From DASXMT01 sp963781305 (GTDB lineage: Bacteria; Actinomycetota; Acidimicrobiia; Acidimicrobiales; RAAP-2): a stretch of 64,000 nt of DNA. Numbering within the stretch: position 1 is the stretch's first letter; every line of letters starts with the position of its first letter. Location: positions 806,001 to 870,000 of the forward strand of contig CAWAFL010000014.1 in NCBI GenBank assembly GCA_963781305.1, read 5' to 3'. Below the pieces are notes generated by a model. That model saw only the letters and a list, made by a program, of their open reading frames with translations, was not told where the DNA came from and searched no databases. Shown piece after piece: positions 32,785-41,712 of this stretch. The translations under genes were made by a program, and so were the position numbers.

Positions 32785-33516
32785 CTACTCCCAGCGGAAG
32801 GTGAGTGACGCCAGCAGCGGCGCCCCGACCGCCCAGAGGGCCAGCACCAGCCAGTCCTCACCGGACACGCTCACCCCGGCGCCCAATGAGCGGTGCAATG
32901 CATCGGACAACGCGGCAGCGGGAAGGACCCTGGCCACGTCGGCCAGCCAGCCCGGGAGCTTGAACAGCGGGATCAACATGCCGCCCAGCAGCAGGAGGAC
33001 CACGAAGAGGCTGTTGACGACGGCCAGGTTGACCAGTGGCTTGAGCGACCCGGCCAGGAACAGGCCCACCCCACCGAAGGCGACGGTGCCGAGCACCATG
33101 ACGGCGAGGGCGACGCCGGCGGAGCTCCAGCCGCCGTTGGGGCTCCAGCCCAGGGCCCAGCCCACGAGGACGAGCACCACCACCTGCACCAGCTCCACCC
33201 CGATGACGCTGATGATCTTGGCCCCCAGCAGCCGGGGCCGGCCCAGGGGGGTGGCGGCCAGGCGCTTCAGGACGCCATATCCCCGGTCGAAGCCGGTGCC
33301 GATGCCGAGGGCGACCATCGCGGTGGACATGACGGCCAGGGCCAGGATCCCCGGAACCAGGAAATTGACGGGGTGCTTGGTACCGGTGGGAAGCACGTGC
33401 ACGCCGGAGAAGAACAAGAGGAACAAGACGGGGATGCCCAAGGTGAGGAAGAGGGTCTCGCCATTGGTCACGATCATGAAGACCTCGGCCCGGAGCTGGG
33501 CGGCCAGCACCCTCAT
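32785..33516 (-). CDS. ABC-2 type transporter permease
   Basis: A 243-residue protein with six TM helices. AQLRAEVFMIVTNGETLFLTLGIPVLFLLFF begins it and KRLAATPLGRPRLLGAKIISVIGVELVQ is the classic cytoplasmic coupling segment of DrrB-like permeases. Starts ATG 33516. Its partner ATPase is encoded just upstream, but the ATPase frame does not stop before this gene and overlaps all but its last 73 bp (see that entry). Likely exports a lipid-like compound or drug. Confidence 0.88.
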   Translation of the reverse strand: MRVLAAQLRAEVFMIVTNGETLFLTLGIPVLFLLFFSGVHVLPTGTKHPVNFLVPGILALAVMSTAMVALGIGTGFDRGYGVLKRLAATPLGRPRLLGAKIISVIGVELVQVVVLVLVGWALGWSPNGGWSSAGVALAVMVLGTVAFGGVGLFLAGSLKPLVNLAVVNSLFVVLLLLGGMLIPLFKLPGWLADVARVLPAAALSDALHRSLGAGVSVSGEDWLVLALWAVGAPLLASLTFRWE

Positions 33517-34549
33517 GTTCGAGTTCGCCGGGCGCGCCGACCCTGCCGGCCGCGGGCGCGGTCTCGGACGGTGGTGCCGCGTCAGCCGTTCCAGAGGAGC
33601 CAGTGATGGCCAGGTAGGCCTCCTCCAACGAGGAGCCGGTTCGTAGGTCGCCCAGCGTCAGGTCCCGCTCGGCCAACCAGCGGGCCACGACGGCCACGGC
33701 CTCGGGAGCGGTGCCGTTCGCACCCAGGCGGAGCCGGTAGCCGCCCGGACGCTCCTCGTCGACGGTGGCCCCCTCGCCCACCGCGGCGGCCAGGGCTCCG
33801 GTATCGATTCCCGGATCGGTGGTGAAGCGGATCGAGCCGTCGGCCGATCCCGCTGCCAGCTGCGCCGGGGTGTCTTCGGCCAGCTTCCGGCCATGATCGA
33901 TGATGACGACGCGATCGGCCAAGCGCTCGGCCTCGGTCAGCTCGTGGGTGGTCAGGAGGACCGAGATCCCACGGTCGGCAAGACCGGCGATCACCGCCCG
34001 CACGGCCAGCCGGCCCTCGGGGTCGACGCCGGCGGTGGGCTCGTCGAGGAACACCACCGAGGGCTTGCCCACCAGGGCCAGGGCCAGCGACAGGCGCTGC
34101 TGCTCGCCGCCGGACAGCCGCCGCCAGGGCGTCTTGCGCACGGCTCGCAGCCCGACCAGGTCGAGGAGCTGGTCGGGGTCTTCGGGGTCGTCGTAGTAGC
34201 GGGAGAACAGGTCGAGCACCTGGGCGGAGCCGAGCATGGGGTAGATGCCCCCGCGCTGGAGCATGACGCCCATGCGCCGGACCAGGGCGGCGTGGTCCTT
34301 GTGCGGGTCGAGCCCGAGGACCCGCACGGAACCGGCGGTCGGACGCCGGTAGCCCTCGAGGGTCTCGACGGTGCTCGTCTTGCCTGCGCCGTTCGGACCG
34401 AGCAGGGCCACGATCTCACCGGCGTGGGCGGTGAACGACAAGTGGTCGACGGCGAGCGTGTCGCCGTAGCGGACGACCAGCTCCTGACAGTCCACGGCTG
34501 CGGAAGGCGGAGCGGTCGGCGATCCCGGCGAGTCGATGGCGTGCTCCAC
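32858..34549 (-). CDS. ABC transporter ATPase; open frame runs through the permease gene
   Basis: The ATPase itself occupies residues 1 to about 316 (34549 to ~33600): Walker A GPNGAGKTST (51-60), signature LSGGEQQRLSLALAL, Walker B VVFLDEP and switch His in TTHELTEAERLADRV. The DrrA-type C-terminal domain ends in LEEAYLAITGSSG. The frame then stays open for another ~740 bp to 32858, out of frame with the permease it overlaps, and that tail resembles no domain. TGA 33513-33515 lies in the third frame and would give an ATGA overlap with the permease, so a single-base shift around 33530-33590 would restore the usual layout. Divergent from serS. Confidence 0.85.
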   Translation of the reverse strand: MEHAIDSPGSPTAPPSAAVDCQELVVRYGDTLAVDHLSFTAHAGEIVALLGPNGAGKTSTVETLEGYRRPTAGSVRVLGLDPHKDHAALVRRMGVMLQRGGIYPMLGSAQVLDLFSRYYDDPEDPDQLLDLVGLRAVRKTPWRRLSGGEQQRLSLALALVGKPSVVFLDEPTAGVDPEGRLAVRAVIAGLADRGISVLLTTHELTEAERLADRVVIIDHGRKLAEDTPAQLAAGSADGSIRFTTDPGIDTGALAAAVGEGATVDEERPGGYRLRLGANGTAPEAVAVVARWLAERDLTLGDLRTGSSLEEAYLAITGSSGTADAAPPSETAPAAGRVGAPGELEHEGAGRPAPGRGLHDRDQWRDPLPHLGHPRLVPLVLLRRARASHRYQAPRQFPGSGDPGPGRHVHRDGRPRHRHRLRPGIWRPEAPGRHPPGPAPAAGGQDHQRHRGGAGAGGGARPRGLGPGLEPQRRLELRRRRPRRHGARHRRLRWGGPVPGRVAQATGQPGRRQQPLRGPPAAGRHVDPAVQAPGLAGRRGQGPSRCRVVRCIAPLIGRRGERVR

Positions 34550-34577
34550 GGGCGCTCACGCTACCGTTGTCGCCGAC

Positions 34578-35879
34578 ATGATCGATATCCGGCTGGTTAG
34601 GGAGGATGTGGACGCGGTGAAGGCCGCGCTGGCCCGCCGCGGGGTGGACGCAGCCGAAGTCGATCGCCTGGTCTCCCTCGACGCCGAGGCTCGAGCCGCT
34701 GTCGGCCGTCGGGACGAGCTGCGGGCCCGGGTGAAGGCCATCTCCAAGCAGGTGGGCGAGGCCCGCAAAGCAAAGGACAACGATCGGGCCGAGTCGCTGA
34801 TGGCGGAGAGCCGGCAGATCGGCCAGGAGGAGCGCGATGCCGGCGACGTGGCCGAGGCCAGCCAGGAGGCGGTGCACCAAGCGCTGTTGATCCTGCCCAA
34901 CCTGCCGGCCGAGGACGCCCCCGACGGCGGCGGCCCCGAGGACAACGTGACCATCCGATCGTGGCCAGACGTCGCGCCGACCTACACCGAGTCCCAGCGG
35001 GTGCCCCACTGGGAGGTCGGGGCCACGCTCGGCATCTTGGACATGGAGCGCGGGGCCAAGCTGTCCGGGTCGATGTTCCCGTTGTACCGGGGTTTCGGTG
35101 CCCGATTGCTGCGGGCCCTTACTTCGTTCGCCATGGACCGGCACTCCGACGCCTACGAGGAGATCCGGCCCCCCACCCTGGTCCGGACCGAGACCATGGT
35201 GTCGACCGGCCAGCTGCCCAAGTTCGCCGATGACGCCTATCACCTGGAACGCGACGACCTGTGGGCCATCCCCACGGCGGAGGCCCCGCTGACCTCCATG
35301 TCCCGCGGCGACATCCTGGAGGAGGACGAGCTGCCGGTGCGGCTGACGGCGGCCACCCCGTGCTTCCGCCGCGAGTCGGGGGCGGCGGGCCGGGACACTC
35401 GCGGCCTCTTGCGGGTGCACGAGTTCGAGAAGGTCGAGCTGTTCGCCTATGCCACCCCCGCGCAGGCTCCGTCGGCCCACGCAGACATCCTGGAGCGGGC
35501 CGAGGCGCTGCTGCGCGAGCTCGGATTGCAGTACCGGGTCCTGGACCTGTGTGCCGGCGACCTCGGCATCTCGTCGGCCCGCACCTTCGACCTCGAGGTG
35601 TACTCGCCGGGGTGCGACCAGTGGCTCGAGGTGTCCTCGGTCAGCTGGTTCCGGGACTACCAGGCCCGGCGGGGCAACATCCGCTACCGACCGACCGGCG
35701 GCGGCTCACTGGCCTTCGTCCATACCCTGAACGGGTCGGCATTGGCCTGGGCCCGGATCTGGGCCGCGGTGGTGGAAACGGGCAGGCAAGCCGACGGGTC
35801 GGTGGCGCTGCCGGCGGTGTTGCGCCCCTACCTGCGGGGCGAGGGAGTGATCCCGGTGCCTGCTGTCGCGCCTGGCTGA
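34578..35879 (+). CDS. serS: seryl-tRNA synthetase
   Basis: A 433-residue class II synthetase. The N-terminal coiled coil (residues ~25-105, KAISKQVGEARKAKDNDRAE) binds tRNA-Ser. Motif 2 is FRRESGAAGRDTRGLLRVHEFEKVE (split here), motif 3 region is THTLNGSALAWARIWAAVVE-like with G-S-x-LA. SSVSWFRDYQARRGNIRYR replaces the more common S-C-S-N-x-x-D-F-QARR, a slight divergence. Start ATG 34578 follows the divergent ABC gene by 28 bp. Confidence 0.95.
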   Translation: MIDIRLVREDVDAVKAALARRGVDAAEVDRLVSLDAEARAAVGRRDELRARVKAISKQVGEARKAKDNDRAESLMAESRQIGQEERDAGDVAEASQEAVHQALLILPNLPAEDAPDGGGPEDNVTIRSWPDVAPTYTESQRVPHWEVGATLGILDMERGAKLSGSMFPLYRGFGARLLRALTSFAMDRHSDAYEEIRPPTLVRTETMVSTGQLPKFADDAYHLERDDLWAIPTAEAPLTSMSRGDILEEDELPVRLTAATPCFRRESGAAGRDTRGLLRVHEFEKVELFAYATPAQAPSAHADILERAEALLRELGLQYRVLDLCAGDLGISSARTFDLEVYSPGCDQWLEVSSVSWFRDYQARRGNIRYRPTGGGSLAFVHTLNGSALAWARIWAAVVETGRQADGSVALPAVLRPYLRGEGVIPVPAVAPG

Positions 35880-36191
35880 CCGCCCTGCCGGTGCCTGCCG
35901 GTGCGTGGCTGTGCCCTGCCGGTGGATGGCTGCGCCCTGGCGGCGAGGGTCCGTCGTGAGCGGTCTCGCGAGGTTCGTGAGGAGTCTGGTGAGGTCGTGT
36001 CGCAAGGTCGGACCACGCCTTGGTACATCGCGTTTTGGAATCGCACGCGTTTGGGCGAAAGTTGGTGGATTCGCCCAAACGTGGGAGAAATTCAAAAACA
36101 CCATGTGCGTAGGGATCTCAGCACGACCATCCCGGCTGACCCCCTGAGCTCTGCAACGACGCCGGCCGGCCGAAGAGGACGGCCGACCCTG
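35880..36191. other. 312-bp convergent spacer between serS and the response regulator
   Basis: The first 60 bp are a degenerate direct repeat rich in CTGCCGGTG. The rest is lower in GC than its surroundings. It contains the inverted repeat listed separately (36048-36081). No gene was found. Confidence 0.6.
36048..36081 (-). terminator. 12-bp perfect inverted repeat, probable bidirectional terminator
   Basis: CGTTTGGGCGAA (36048-36059) and TTCGCCCAAACG (36070-36081) pair perfectly over a 10-nt loop, between two convergent transcripts (serS and the two-component operon). A-rich sequence follows on the plus strand. Could alternatively be a protein-binding palindrome. Confidence 0.6.
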
Positions 36192-36938
36192 CTACGCCTT
36201 GGCCGCGTCGAAGCGGTAACCCACGCCTCGGATGGTGGTGATGAGCTTGGGCGTCGAGGGGTCCTCCTCGACGTGACTGCGCAGCCGCTTGATGTGCACG
36301 TCGAGCGTCTTGGTGTCCCCGTAGTAGTCGGAGCCCCAGATGCGGTCGATGAGCACGTCCCGGGTCAGCACCCGACCGGCGTTCTCCATCAAGAGGGACA
36401 GCAGCTCGAACTCCTTGCGGCGGAGGTGGACGTCGTCGCCCCGCACGAATACCAGGTGCCGGTCGGGGTCGACCTGGATGCCACCGGCCTCGAGCACCGA
36501 GCGCCCACCGTACTCACCGGCGCCGTCTGATCCGTTCCCTCCCGACACCGGGTCGGGCGCAGGGGTACGACGCAGGACGGCCCGCATGCGGGCCACCAGC
36601 TCCCGGAGCCGGTAGGGCTTGGACACGTAGTCGTCGGCTCCGACCTCGAGGCCCACCACCGTGTCGATCTCGGTGCCCTTGGCCGTCACCATGATGATCG
36701 GGACCGACGAGCGGGCCCGGATCGACCGGCACACGTCGATGCCCGACATCTTGGGCAACATGAGGTCGAGCAGGATCAGGTCCGGCTGCACCACGTCGAA
36801 CAGGCGAAGCGCCTCGCGTCCGTCGCGGGCCACGGTGACGTCGAACCCCTCGCGGGCCAGCCCGACGACCAGGGCGTCGACAAACGACTCCTCATCCTCG
36901 GCGAGCAGGACCTTCGTCTGGGAGGTGTCCGGTTCCAT
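36192..36938 (-). CDS. OmpR/PhoB-family response regulator (RegX3-like)
   Basis: A 248-residue protein. Receiver domain 1-~125: acidic pocket LLAEDEE, phospho-acceptor Asp in LILLDLMLPKMSG, Thr in IIMVTAKG and Lys in VSKPYRL. A linker rich in Gly/Pro/Asp follows, then a winged-helix domain ending LKTLDVHIKRLRSHVEED-type and TIRGVGYRF, typical of PhoB/RegX3. Encoded 8 bp after the histidine kinase stop, so they are one operon and a cognate pair. Confidence 0.95.
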   Translation of the reverse strand: MEPDTSQTKVLLAEDEESFVDALVVGLAREGFDVTVARDGREALRLFDVVQPDLILLDLMLPKMSGIDVCRSIRARSSVPIIMVTAKGTEIDTVVGLEVGADDYVSKPYRLRELVARMRAVLRRTPAPDPVSGGNGSDGAGEYGGRSVLEAGGIQVDPDRHLVFVRGDDVHLRRKEFELLSLLMENAGRVLTRDVLIDRIWGSDYYGDTKTLDVHIKRLRSHVEEDPSTPKLITTIRGVGYRFDAAKA

Positions 36939-36946
36939 CTTCGTCT

Positions 36947-38191
36947 TTAGGAGAGGTATTCAGGAGGATTGGGCAGGACCAACGTGAACGTGGATCCGTC
37001 GCCCTCACGGGAGGCTACCTCTACGCGGCCCTGGTGGTTACTGGCCACGTGGCGGACGATGGAGAGGCCCAGCCCGGTGCCGCCCGTTTCCCGGCTCCGC
37101 CCGTGGTCGACCCGGTAGAAGCGCTCGAAGATCCGCTCCAGGTCCCGGGCCGGGATGCCCACCCCCGAATCGGCCACCGAGAGGTGGACCTCGCCGTCGA
37201 GCTGGCTGCCGGTGACCTCGATGGTGCCGTTCTCGTAGGAGAAGGTGACAGCGTTCTCGAGCAGGCTGTGGATGGCCGACACCAGCTGGCGGCGGTCGCC
37301 GAGGACGTGGACGGGGGGCTCCGGCTCGTGCAGCTCGATGGTGATCTTCCGCTGCTCGGCCGCCGACTGCACCCGCTCCACCGCTTCGGCCATGACCAGG
37401 TTGATGTAGATGGGCTCTCGGGGCGGGGCCTCTTCCGACTCGATCCGGGTGAGGTCCAGGAGGTCGTCGATGATTCGGCTGACCCGGAAGGCCTCGGTAT
37501 GGATCCGCGAGGCCAGGCGCTGGCCGATCTCGGGATCGGGCTCCACCGTGAGGGTCTCGGCCAACAGGCCCAGCGCGCCCATGGGGGTCTTGAGCTCGTG
37601 GCTGACGTTGGCCACGAAGTCCCGGCGGATCTCCTCGAGACGCCGGCGCTCGGAGATGTCGTCGATGATGGCGATCACCCCAAGGGGGCGCCGACCGTCG
37701 TCGATCAACCGGGTGGAGACGTTGAGGGTCTGGCGCGGAGGCCCGTAGAGGTCCAGCGTGCGCTCGGCCGAGCCGTCGTGCCAGGCGTTCTCGAGCAGCT
37801 CGGTGACCGCCTGGGTGGCCAGGGCATCCCCGTGCCTGGAGCCCATCAGGGCCATGGCCCGGGCGTTGCGGAACACCATCTCCCCGTTCTCGTCGCACAC
37901 GATGACCCCCTGGGGCAGGGTGTCGAGGGCACGCCGGAGGCGGATGGCGCCGGCGCTCGACTCGGCCACCGCCTCGGCCGCCTCGCTGGTGATCTGTTCG
38001 AGCTGGTTGAGCACCAGCTCGACGCCCTTCTCGTTGGACACGTCCACGCCCAACCTGGAGGCCAGCGACGTCAGCCGTTGTTGCAGGCTGCGCCGCCCGG
38101 ATCGCCGCCCCAACCAGGCGGCGATGACGATGAGGAGCACTACGACTACGCCCGCGGCGATGTACCAGTACTCGTAGTGCCGATTCACCAC
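36947..38191 (-). CDS. sensor histidine kinase (PhoR/SenX3-like) with PAS domain
   Basis: A 414-residue kinase with one TM helix at the N terminus (WYIAAGVVVVLLIVIAAWLG). A PAS domain at ~80-175 reads LDTLPQGVIVCDENGEMVFRNARAMALMG. The H-box NVSHELKTPMGALG comes next, then N-box HSLLENAVTFSYENG, G1 SVADSGVGIP and G2 GGTGLGLSIVRHV. It resembles SenX3/PhoR kinases of phosphate signalling, but the nearby genes do not include pst or phoU. First gene of the operon and divergent from the secretion cluster. Confidence 0.95.
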   Translation of the reverse strand: MVNRHYEYWYIAAGVVVVLLIVIAAWLGRRSGRRSLQQRLTSLASRLGVDVSNEKGVELVLNQLEQITSEAAEAVAESSAGAIRLRRALDTLPQGVIVCDENGEMVFRNARAMALMGSRHGDALATQAVTELLENAWHDGSAERTLDLYGPPRQTLNVSTRLIDDGRRPLGVIAIIDDISERRRLEEIRRDFVANVSHELKTPMGALGLLAETLTVEPDPEIGQRLASRIHTEAFRVSRIIDDLLDLTRIESEEAPPREPIYINLVMAEAVERVQSAAEQRKITIELHEPEPPVHVLGDRRQLVSAIHSLLENAVTFSYENGTIEVTGSQLDGEVHLSVADSGVGIPARDLERIFERFYRVDHGRSRETGGTGLGLSIVRHVASNHQGRVEVASREGDGSTFTLVLPNPPEYLS

Positions 38192-38268
38192 ATCAGTGTG
38201 TCAGGTCGACGCCCGGGGTGCGCCAGTCGCAATGGCCTGAGGGCAAACATGAAAATACACAAAAAGTA

Positions 38269-38297
38269 TTGAAACGGTGCAGAGCCACTTCTAACCT
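38269..38297 (+). promoter_or_regulatory. candidate sigma-70 promoter of the secretion operon
   Basis: TTGAAA (38269-38274) and TAACCT (38292-38297) are separated by exactly 17 bp in a locally AT-rich stretch. The predicted transcript start (about 7 bp downstream) falls at or 1 bp before ATG 38305, which suggests a leaderless mRNA. Some SD-like sequence (GAGGGG) lies just before the ATG. Confidence 0.45.
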
Positions 38298-38304
38298 GAG
38301 GGGC

Positions 38305-38604
38305 ATGACGATCGCCCACTTCCTTCCCACTGATGTCACCCTCACACCGGACACCAGCTCGCTTCCCGGAGGCCAGGTCCTCCAGCACCTCATGAACGGA
38401 TTGGGAGGATGGGCCCTCGCCCTTTCGCTCGTGGGTCTGCTGATCGGTGCGGCGGCATGGGCCCTCGGCTCCCATGGCCAGAACTACCAACAGTCGTTCG
38501 TGGGCCGCCGTGCGGTGCTGATCTCCGGGCTGGCCGCCCTGCTGATCGGCGCCGGGCCGGCCATCGTGAACTTCTTCTTCAACGCCGGAAAAGGCGTGCA
38601 CTGA
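38305..38604 (+). CDS. DUF6112-like two-TM protein (T4SS-like operon, pilin/VirB2-like position)
   Basis: A 99-residue protein with two TM helices (residues ~35-54 and ~69-90) separated by a short polar loop SHGQNYQQSFVGRRAV. The end is FFNAGKGVH. Small proteins of this shape (DUF6112) begin actinobacterial type IV-like secretion clusters ahead of a TrbL/VirB6-like gene and SCO6880, as here. By position and shape it is comparable to VirB2/TrbC. ATG 38305 is the only start compatible with the promoter. Two bases separate its stop from the next start. Confidence 0.75.
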   Translation: MTIAHFLPTDVTLTPDTSSLPGGQVLQHLMNGLGGWALALSLVGLLIGAAAWALGSHGQNYQQSFVGRRAVLISGLAALLIGAGPAIVNFFFNAGKGVH

Positions 38605-38606
38605 GC

Positions 38607-40145
38607 GTGGGGGTACCCGCCATCCCCGGGCTCTCCTGCTCGTCGGCCGCCGCCGCCCTGGGCGGGTCGGGTCTGGGCGCGGCGTGTCAGAGCGCGGCAG
38701 GAGCGGTGGCCGGTCCGGTGACCTCGCTGCCGTCACAGGTGGCCGGGCTCGGCGCCGACAGCGTCCTCAGCTCCATGGCCAGCTGGGTCACCAACGGCGC
38801 CACGTGGTTGCTCGGTCAGATCGGCAGTGCCCTGCAATCCTCGACCCAAATCGATCTGGGCGCGTCCTGGTTCACCTCCCATTTCGAGACGATGGCCGCA
38901 CTGGCCGGGGTGGTGATCGTCCCCTTGCTGTTGCTCGGGATCGTGCAGGCCATCCACCGCCAGTCCACCTCCTTGTTGCTCCGATCGATCCTCATCAACG
39001 TGCCGGTGGCGCTGCTGCTCACCGGGGCGGCGGTCAAACTGGTGCAGCTGGGGCTGGCCCTGGTCGACGCCATGAGCGCGGACGTCGCCCATGGCGCGGG
39101 CCTCGATACCGGCCACTTCTTGACGGCCACCACAAACGCCCTGAGCGGGACGGCTGCCGGTCCGGCCACGCCGGCCTTCGTGCTCTTCCTGGGCGGGCTG
39201 GCCGTGGTGTTCGGATCGTTTCTCTTGTGGATCGAGCTGCTGGTGCGAGCGGCCGCTGTCTATGTGGCCGTGCTCTTTCTCCCCTTGGCCCTGGCCAGCC
39301 TGGCGTGGCCGGCCGTGTCGCACTGGTGCCGCCGCCTGGTCGACACGCTGGTCGGCTTGGTGCTGTCGAAGTTCGTGATCATCACCGTGCTCAGCCTGGC
39401 GGTGAGCGCCCTGGCCGGGGGAACGAACGGTCAGGGGAGTGGCGGGGGATTTTCGGCCGTCCTGGGTGGGGCTGCGCTCTTGTTCCTGGCCGCGGCGGCG
39501 CCGTGGGCCTTGTTCCGTCTCCTCCCCTTCGCCGAAGCGGCGGCGATCAGCCACCTCGAGGGTGTGGGTCGCCGGAGCGTCCAGTCGGTGTCCGGACCGA
39601 CCAGGGGGTTGGCCACGACCGCCCTGCGGACTGCGGGAACGGGCGGCGGTGGGCTGGCCCTGCTTGGTGGACAGGTCGGTGGACAGGCTGTCGTCCATTC
39701 GGTCGGACTGGGCGGCGAGGCTTCGGGCATGAGCACCGCCGGAGCGGCGGCGGCAGGTGTGGCCGGCAGGTCGCCCGGCCGTGGTGCCTCCCAGTCGTTG
39801 TCGACGGCCCCGGGGGTGGGCGAGCAGTCGCCGCCCGGGTCGAGCGTGCCGACGTACCGGACTCATCGGCCGGCCTCTGACGCATTCGAAGCGACGATGC
39901 GCCAAGACGAGACCCTCGCCGGCGTGGCGGCCGGACCGCTGACCAGTTCGGGGCCGACGGGCAATTCGGGACCGGCGGCCTCGTCGACCGGCGGGCCAGG
40001 CCCGACCCGTTCGGCGCTCCCCACGTCGTCGGGCACGACCCGCCTCCACGTGCTCGGCCACGACGACCTGGGCACCCGGTTGCGGTGGGAGGGGGACAGG
40101 GACGCAGCCGGTCCGGGAGGCGGAGGGGGCAGCCGTGGTGCGTGA
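38607..40145 (+). CDS. TrbL/VirB6-like conjugal-transfer membrane protein
   Basis: A 512-residue protein. About seven TM helices lie between residues ~90 and ~310, including ILINVPVALLLTGAAVKLVQLGLAL and LFLPLALASLAWPAVSHWCRRLVDTLVGLVLSKFVIITVLSLAVSALAGG in parts, the conserved core of TrbL/VirB6-type channel subunits. A low-complexity Gly/Ser/Ala/Pro C-terminal tail of 190 residues, presumably cytosolic, follows. GTG 38607. Its end overlaps the next gene's GTG (40135) by 11 bp. Likely the inner-membrane channel of the T4SS-like complex. Confidence 0.8.
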   Translation: MGVPAIPGLSCSSAAAALGGSGLGAACQSAAGAVAGPVTSLPSQVAGLGADSVLSSMASWVTNGATWLLGQIGSALQSSTQIDLGASWFTSHFETMAALAGVVIVPLLLLGIVQAIHRQSTSLLLRSILINVPVALLLTGAAVKLVQLGLALVDAMSADVAHGAGLDTGHFLTATTNALSGTAAGPATPAFVLFLGGLAVVFGSFLLWIELLVRAAAVYVAVLFLPLALASLAWPAVSHWCRRLVDTLVGLVLSKFVIITVLSLAVSALAGGTNGQGSGGGFSAVLGGAALLFLAAAAPWALFRLLPFAEAAAISHLEGVGRRSVQSVSGPTRGLATTALRTAGTGGGGLALLGGQVGGQAVVHSVGLGGEASGMSTAGAAAAGVAGRSPGRGASQSLSTAPGVGEQSPPGSSVPTYRTHRPASDAFEATMRQDETLAGVAAGPLTSSGPTGNSGPAASSTGGPGPTRSALPTSSGTTRLHVLGHDDLGTRLRWEGDRDAAGPGGGGGSRGA

Positions 40146-41712
40146 GCTGGCCGACGAACGGGTCCGCTATCGGTTCGGTCCGCTCGAACAACGGGGCTTG
40201 ATCGCCGGGTGGCGTGGCGGACAGATCTTCTCGGTGGCCGGAGGTCTGGTGATCGCCATGTTGTCGATCCGGTCCCACCCCACCGTGGGTGGCGTGATCC
40301 TGGCTCTCGGGTTCGTGTCCATCGGGACGGCCTCGGCGTGCTGGCCGATCCGCGGCCGCACGGGGGAGCAGTGGCTTCCCATCGCCGCCCGCTGGGTGGT
40401 CGACGGGCTCGGGGGCGGTCGACGCCGACTGTCCGAGGCCCCGTCCCTCGGCTCCAACCGCCAGCCCACCGGCGATCGTCGCGGGCAGCCCGCCGACGGT
40501 CCCAAGCGACAGCCCACCGGCGGTCGCTCCCGACGCCCGACCGGGGTGTTCGAGGGCCTCCGGCTCATGGCCACGCCGGCCGACGCTGACGACGGCTGGA
40601 CGGCGGCCGGCGCGGTCATCGACGCCCGAGCCCGGACCATCACCGGCGTCCTGGCCCTCCGCGGCCATGACTTCGCCCTCCTCGGCCCGGACGAGCAGGA
40701 CCGGCGGATCGCCTCGTGGTCCCGCGTCCTGTCCTCCCTGGCCCGGGAGGGCTCCGACGTCCACCGGTTGCAGTGGATCGAGTCGTGCCTCCCTGATGAC
40801 GGGGATGCGGTGCGGGACCACGTCCGCCGCCACGCCGTGCTCGGGCCCGAGACGGAACCAGGCCGCTCGTACGCCAGCCTGGTGGACAGCTCGACGCCGG
40901 TGACCCGACGGCATCGGGTGCTGGTCCCCCTCACCGTGCACACCGGCCATTCCGCTCGAGCCATCCGGGCCTCGGGCGGGGGACACGCCGGCGCCTCGGT
41001 CGTGCTGTTGCGCGAGTTGGTGGCCCTCCAGCGGCAACTGGAGGCGGCCGACGTCACCGTCGACGGCGTCCTCGGTCCCGGAGCGCTGGCGTCTGTCTGC
41101 CGGGAGGCCGGGTCGGCGCTGTCAGACCTCGCCGCACCCTCCGGCCCGTCGCCCAGGCGGCCGGGGCGGCCCCTCTCCGCACCGGTGGAGCCGTCGACGG
41201 CGTGGCCCTGGCCGATGGCCACCGAGTCCACGTGGGACGCGGTCCGAACCGACGGGACCTGGCACACCACGTACTGGATCGCCGAGTGGCCGAGGGTCGA
41301 GGTCACCCCCGACTTTCTCGGCCCCCTGCTCTTCTCCCCGGTGCGCCGCACCATGGCGGTGACCATGGAGCCGGTCAGCCCATCCCGGGCAGCCCGGCAG
41401 GTGGCCCACGCCCGGACGTCGGATCTGGCCGACGGTGAGCTCCGCCGCCGGGGAGGCTTTCTGGTCACCGCCCGGCACAAGCGGGAACGAGAGGGCGTGG
41501 AGCAGCGGGACGTGGAGCTCACCGACGGCCACGCCCAGTACCGGTTCTCGGGCTACGTGACGGTCACCGGGGCGTCGAAGGACCAGCTGTACGAGGCGCG
41601 TGCCCAGATCGAGCAGGCCGCCGGGCAGGCCCGTGTCGACCTGCGCCTGCTGTATGGCGAACAGGACCGGGCGTTGACGTGCACCCTCCCCTTGGGCCGG
41701 GGGCTGTCGTGA
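40135..41712 (+). CDS. SCO6880-family T4SS-associated protein
   Basis: A 525-residue protein. The N terminus has YRFGPLEQRGLIAGWRGGQ followed by two TM helices (FSVAGGLVIAMLSIRS; VGGVILALGFVSIGTASACW), a hallmark of the SCO6880 family. The large soluble part resembles the N-terminal domain of VirB4-type ATPases without its Walker motifs. It includes RVLSSLAREGSDVHRLQWIE, TYWIAEWPRVEVTPDFLGPLLF-type and ARQVAHARTSDLADGELRRRGGF. GGAGGCGGAGGGGG precedes GTG 40135. It seems to be the detached first half of a VirB4, since the next gene is the ATPase half. Confidence 0.85.
   Translation: MVRELADERVRYRFGPLEQRGLIAGWRGGQIFSVAGGLVIAMLSIRSHPTVGGVILALGFVSIGTASACWPIRGRTGEQWLPIAARWVVDGLGGGRRRLSEAPSLGSNRQPTGDRRGQPADGPKRQPTGGRSRRPTGVFEGLRLMATPADADDGWTAAGAVIDARARTITGVLALRGHDFALLGPDEQDRRIASWSRVLSSLAREGSDVHRLQWIESCLPDDGDAVRDHVRRHAVLGPETEPGRSYASLVDSSTPVTRRHRVLVPLTVHTGHSARAIRASGGGHAGASVVLLRELVALQRQLEAADVTVDGVLGPGALASVCREAGSALSDLAAPSGPSPRRPGRPLSAPVEPSTAWPWPMATESTWDAVRTDGTWHTTYWIAEWPRVEVTPDFLGPLLFSPVRRTMAVTMEPVSPSRAARQVAHARTSDLADGELRRRGGFLVTARHKREREGVEQRDVELTDGHAQYRFSGYVTVTGASKDQLYEARAQIEQAAGQARVDLRLLYGEQDRALTCTLPLGRGLS

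Noticed and set aside
32858..33516. Programmed frameshift making an ATPase-permease fusion
   Set aside because: No slippery site or stimulatory structure was seen, and the permease has its own ATG. An indel near the ATPase end is simpler.
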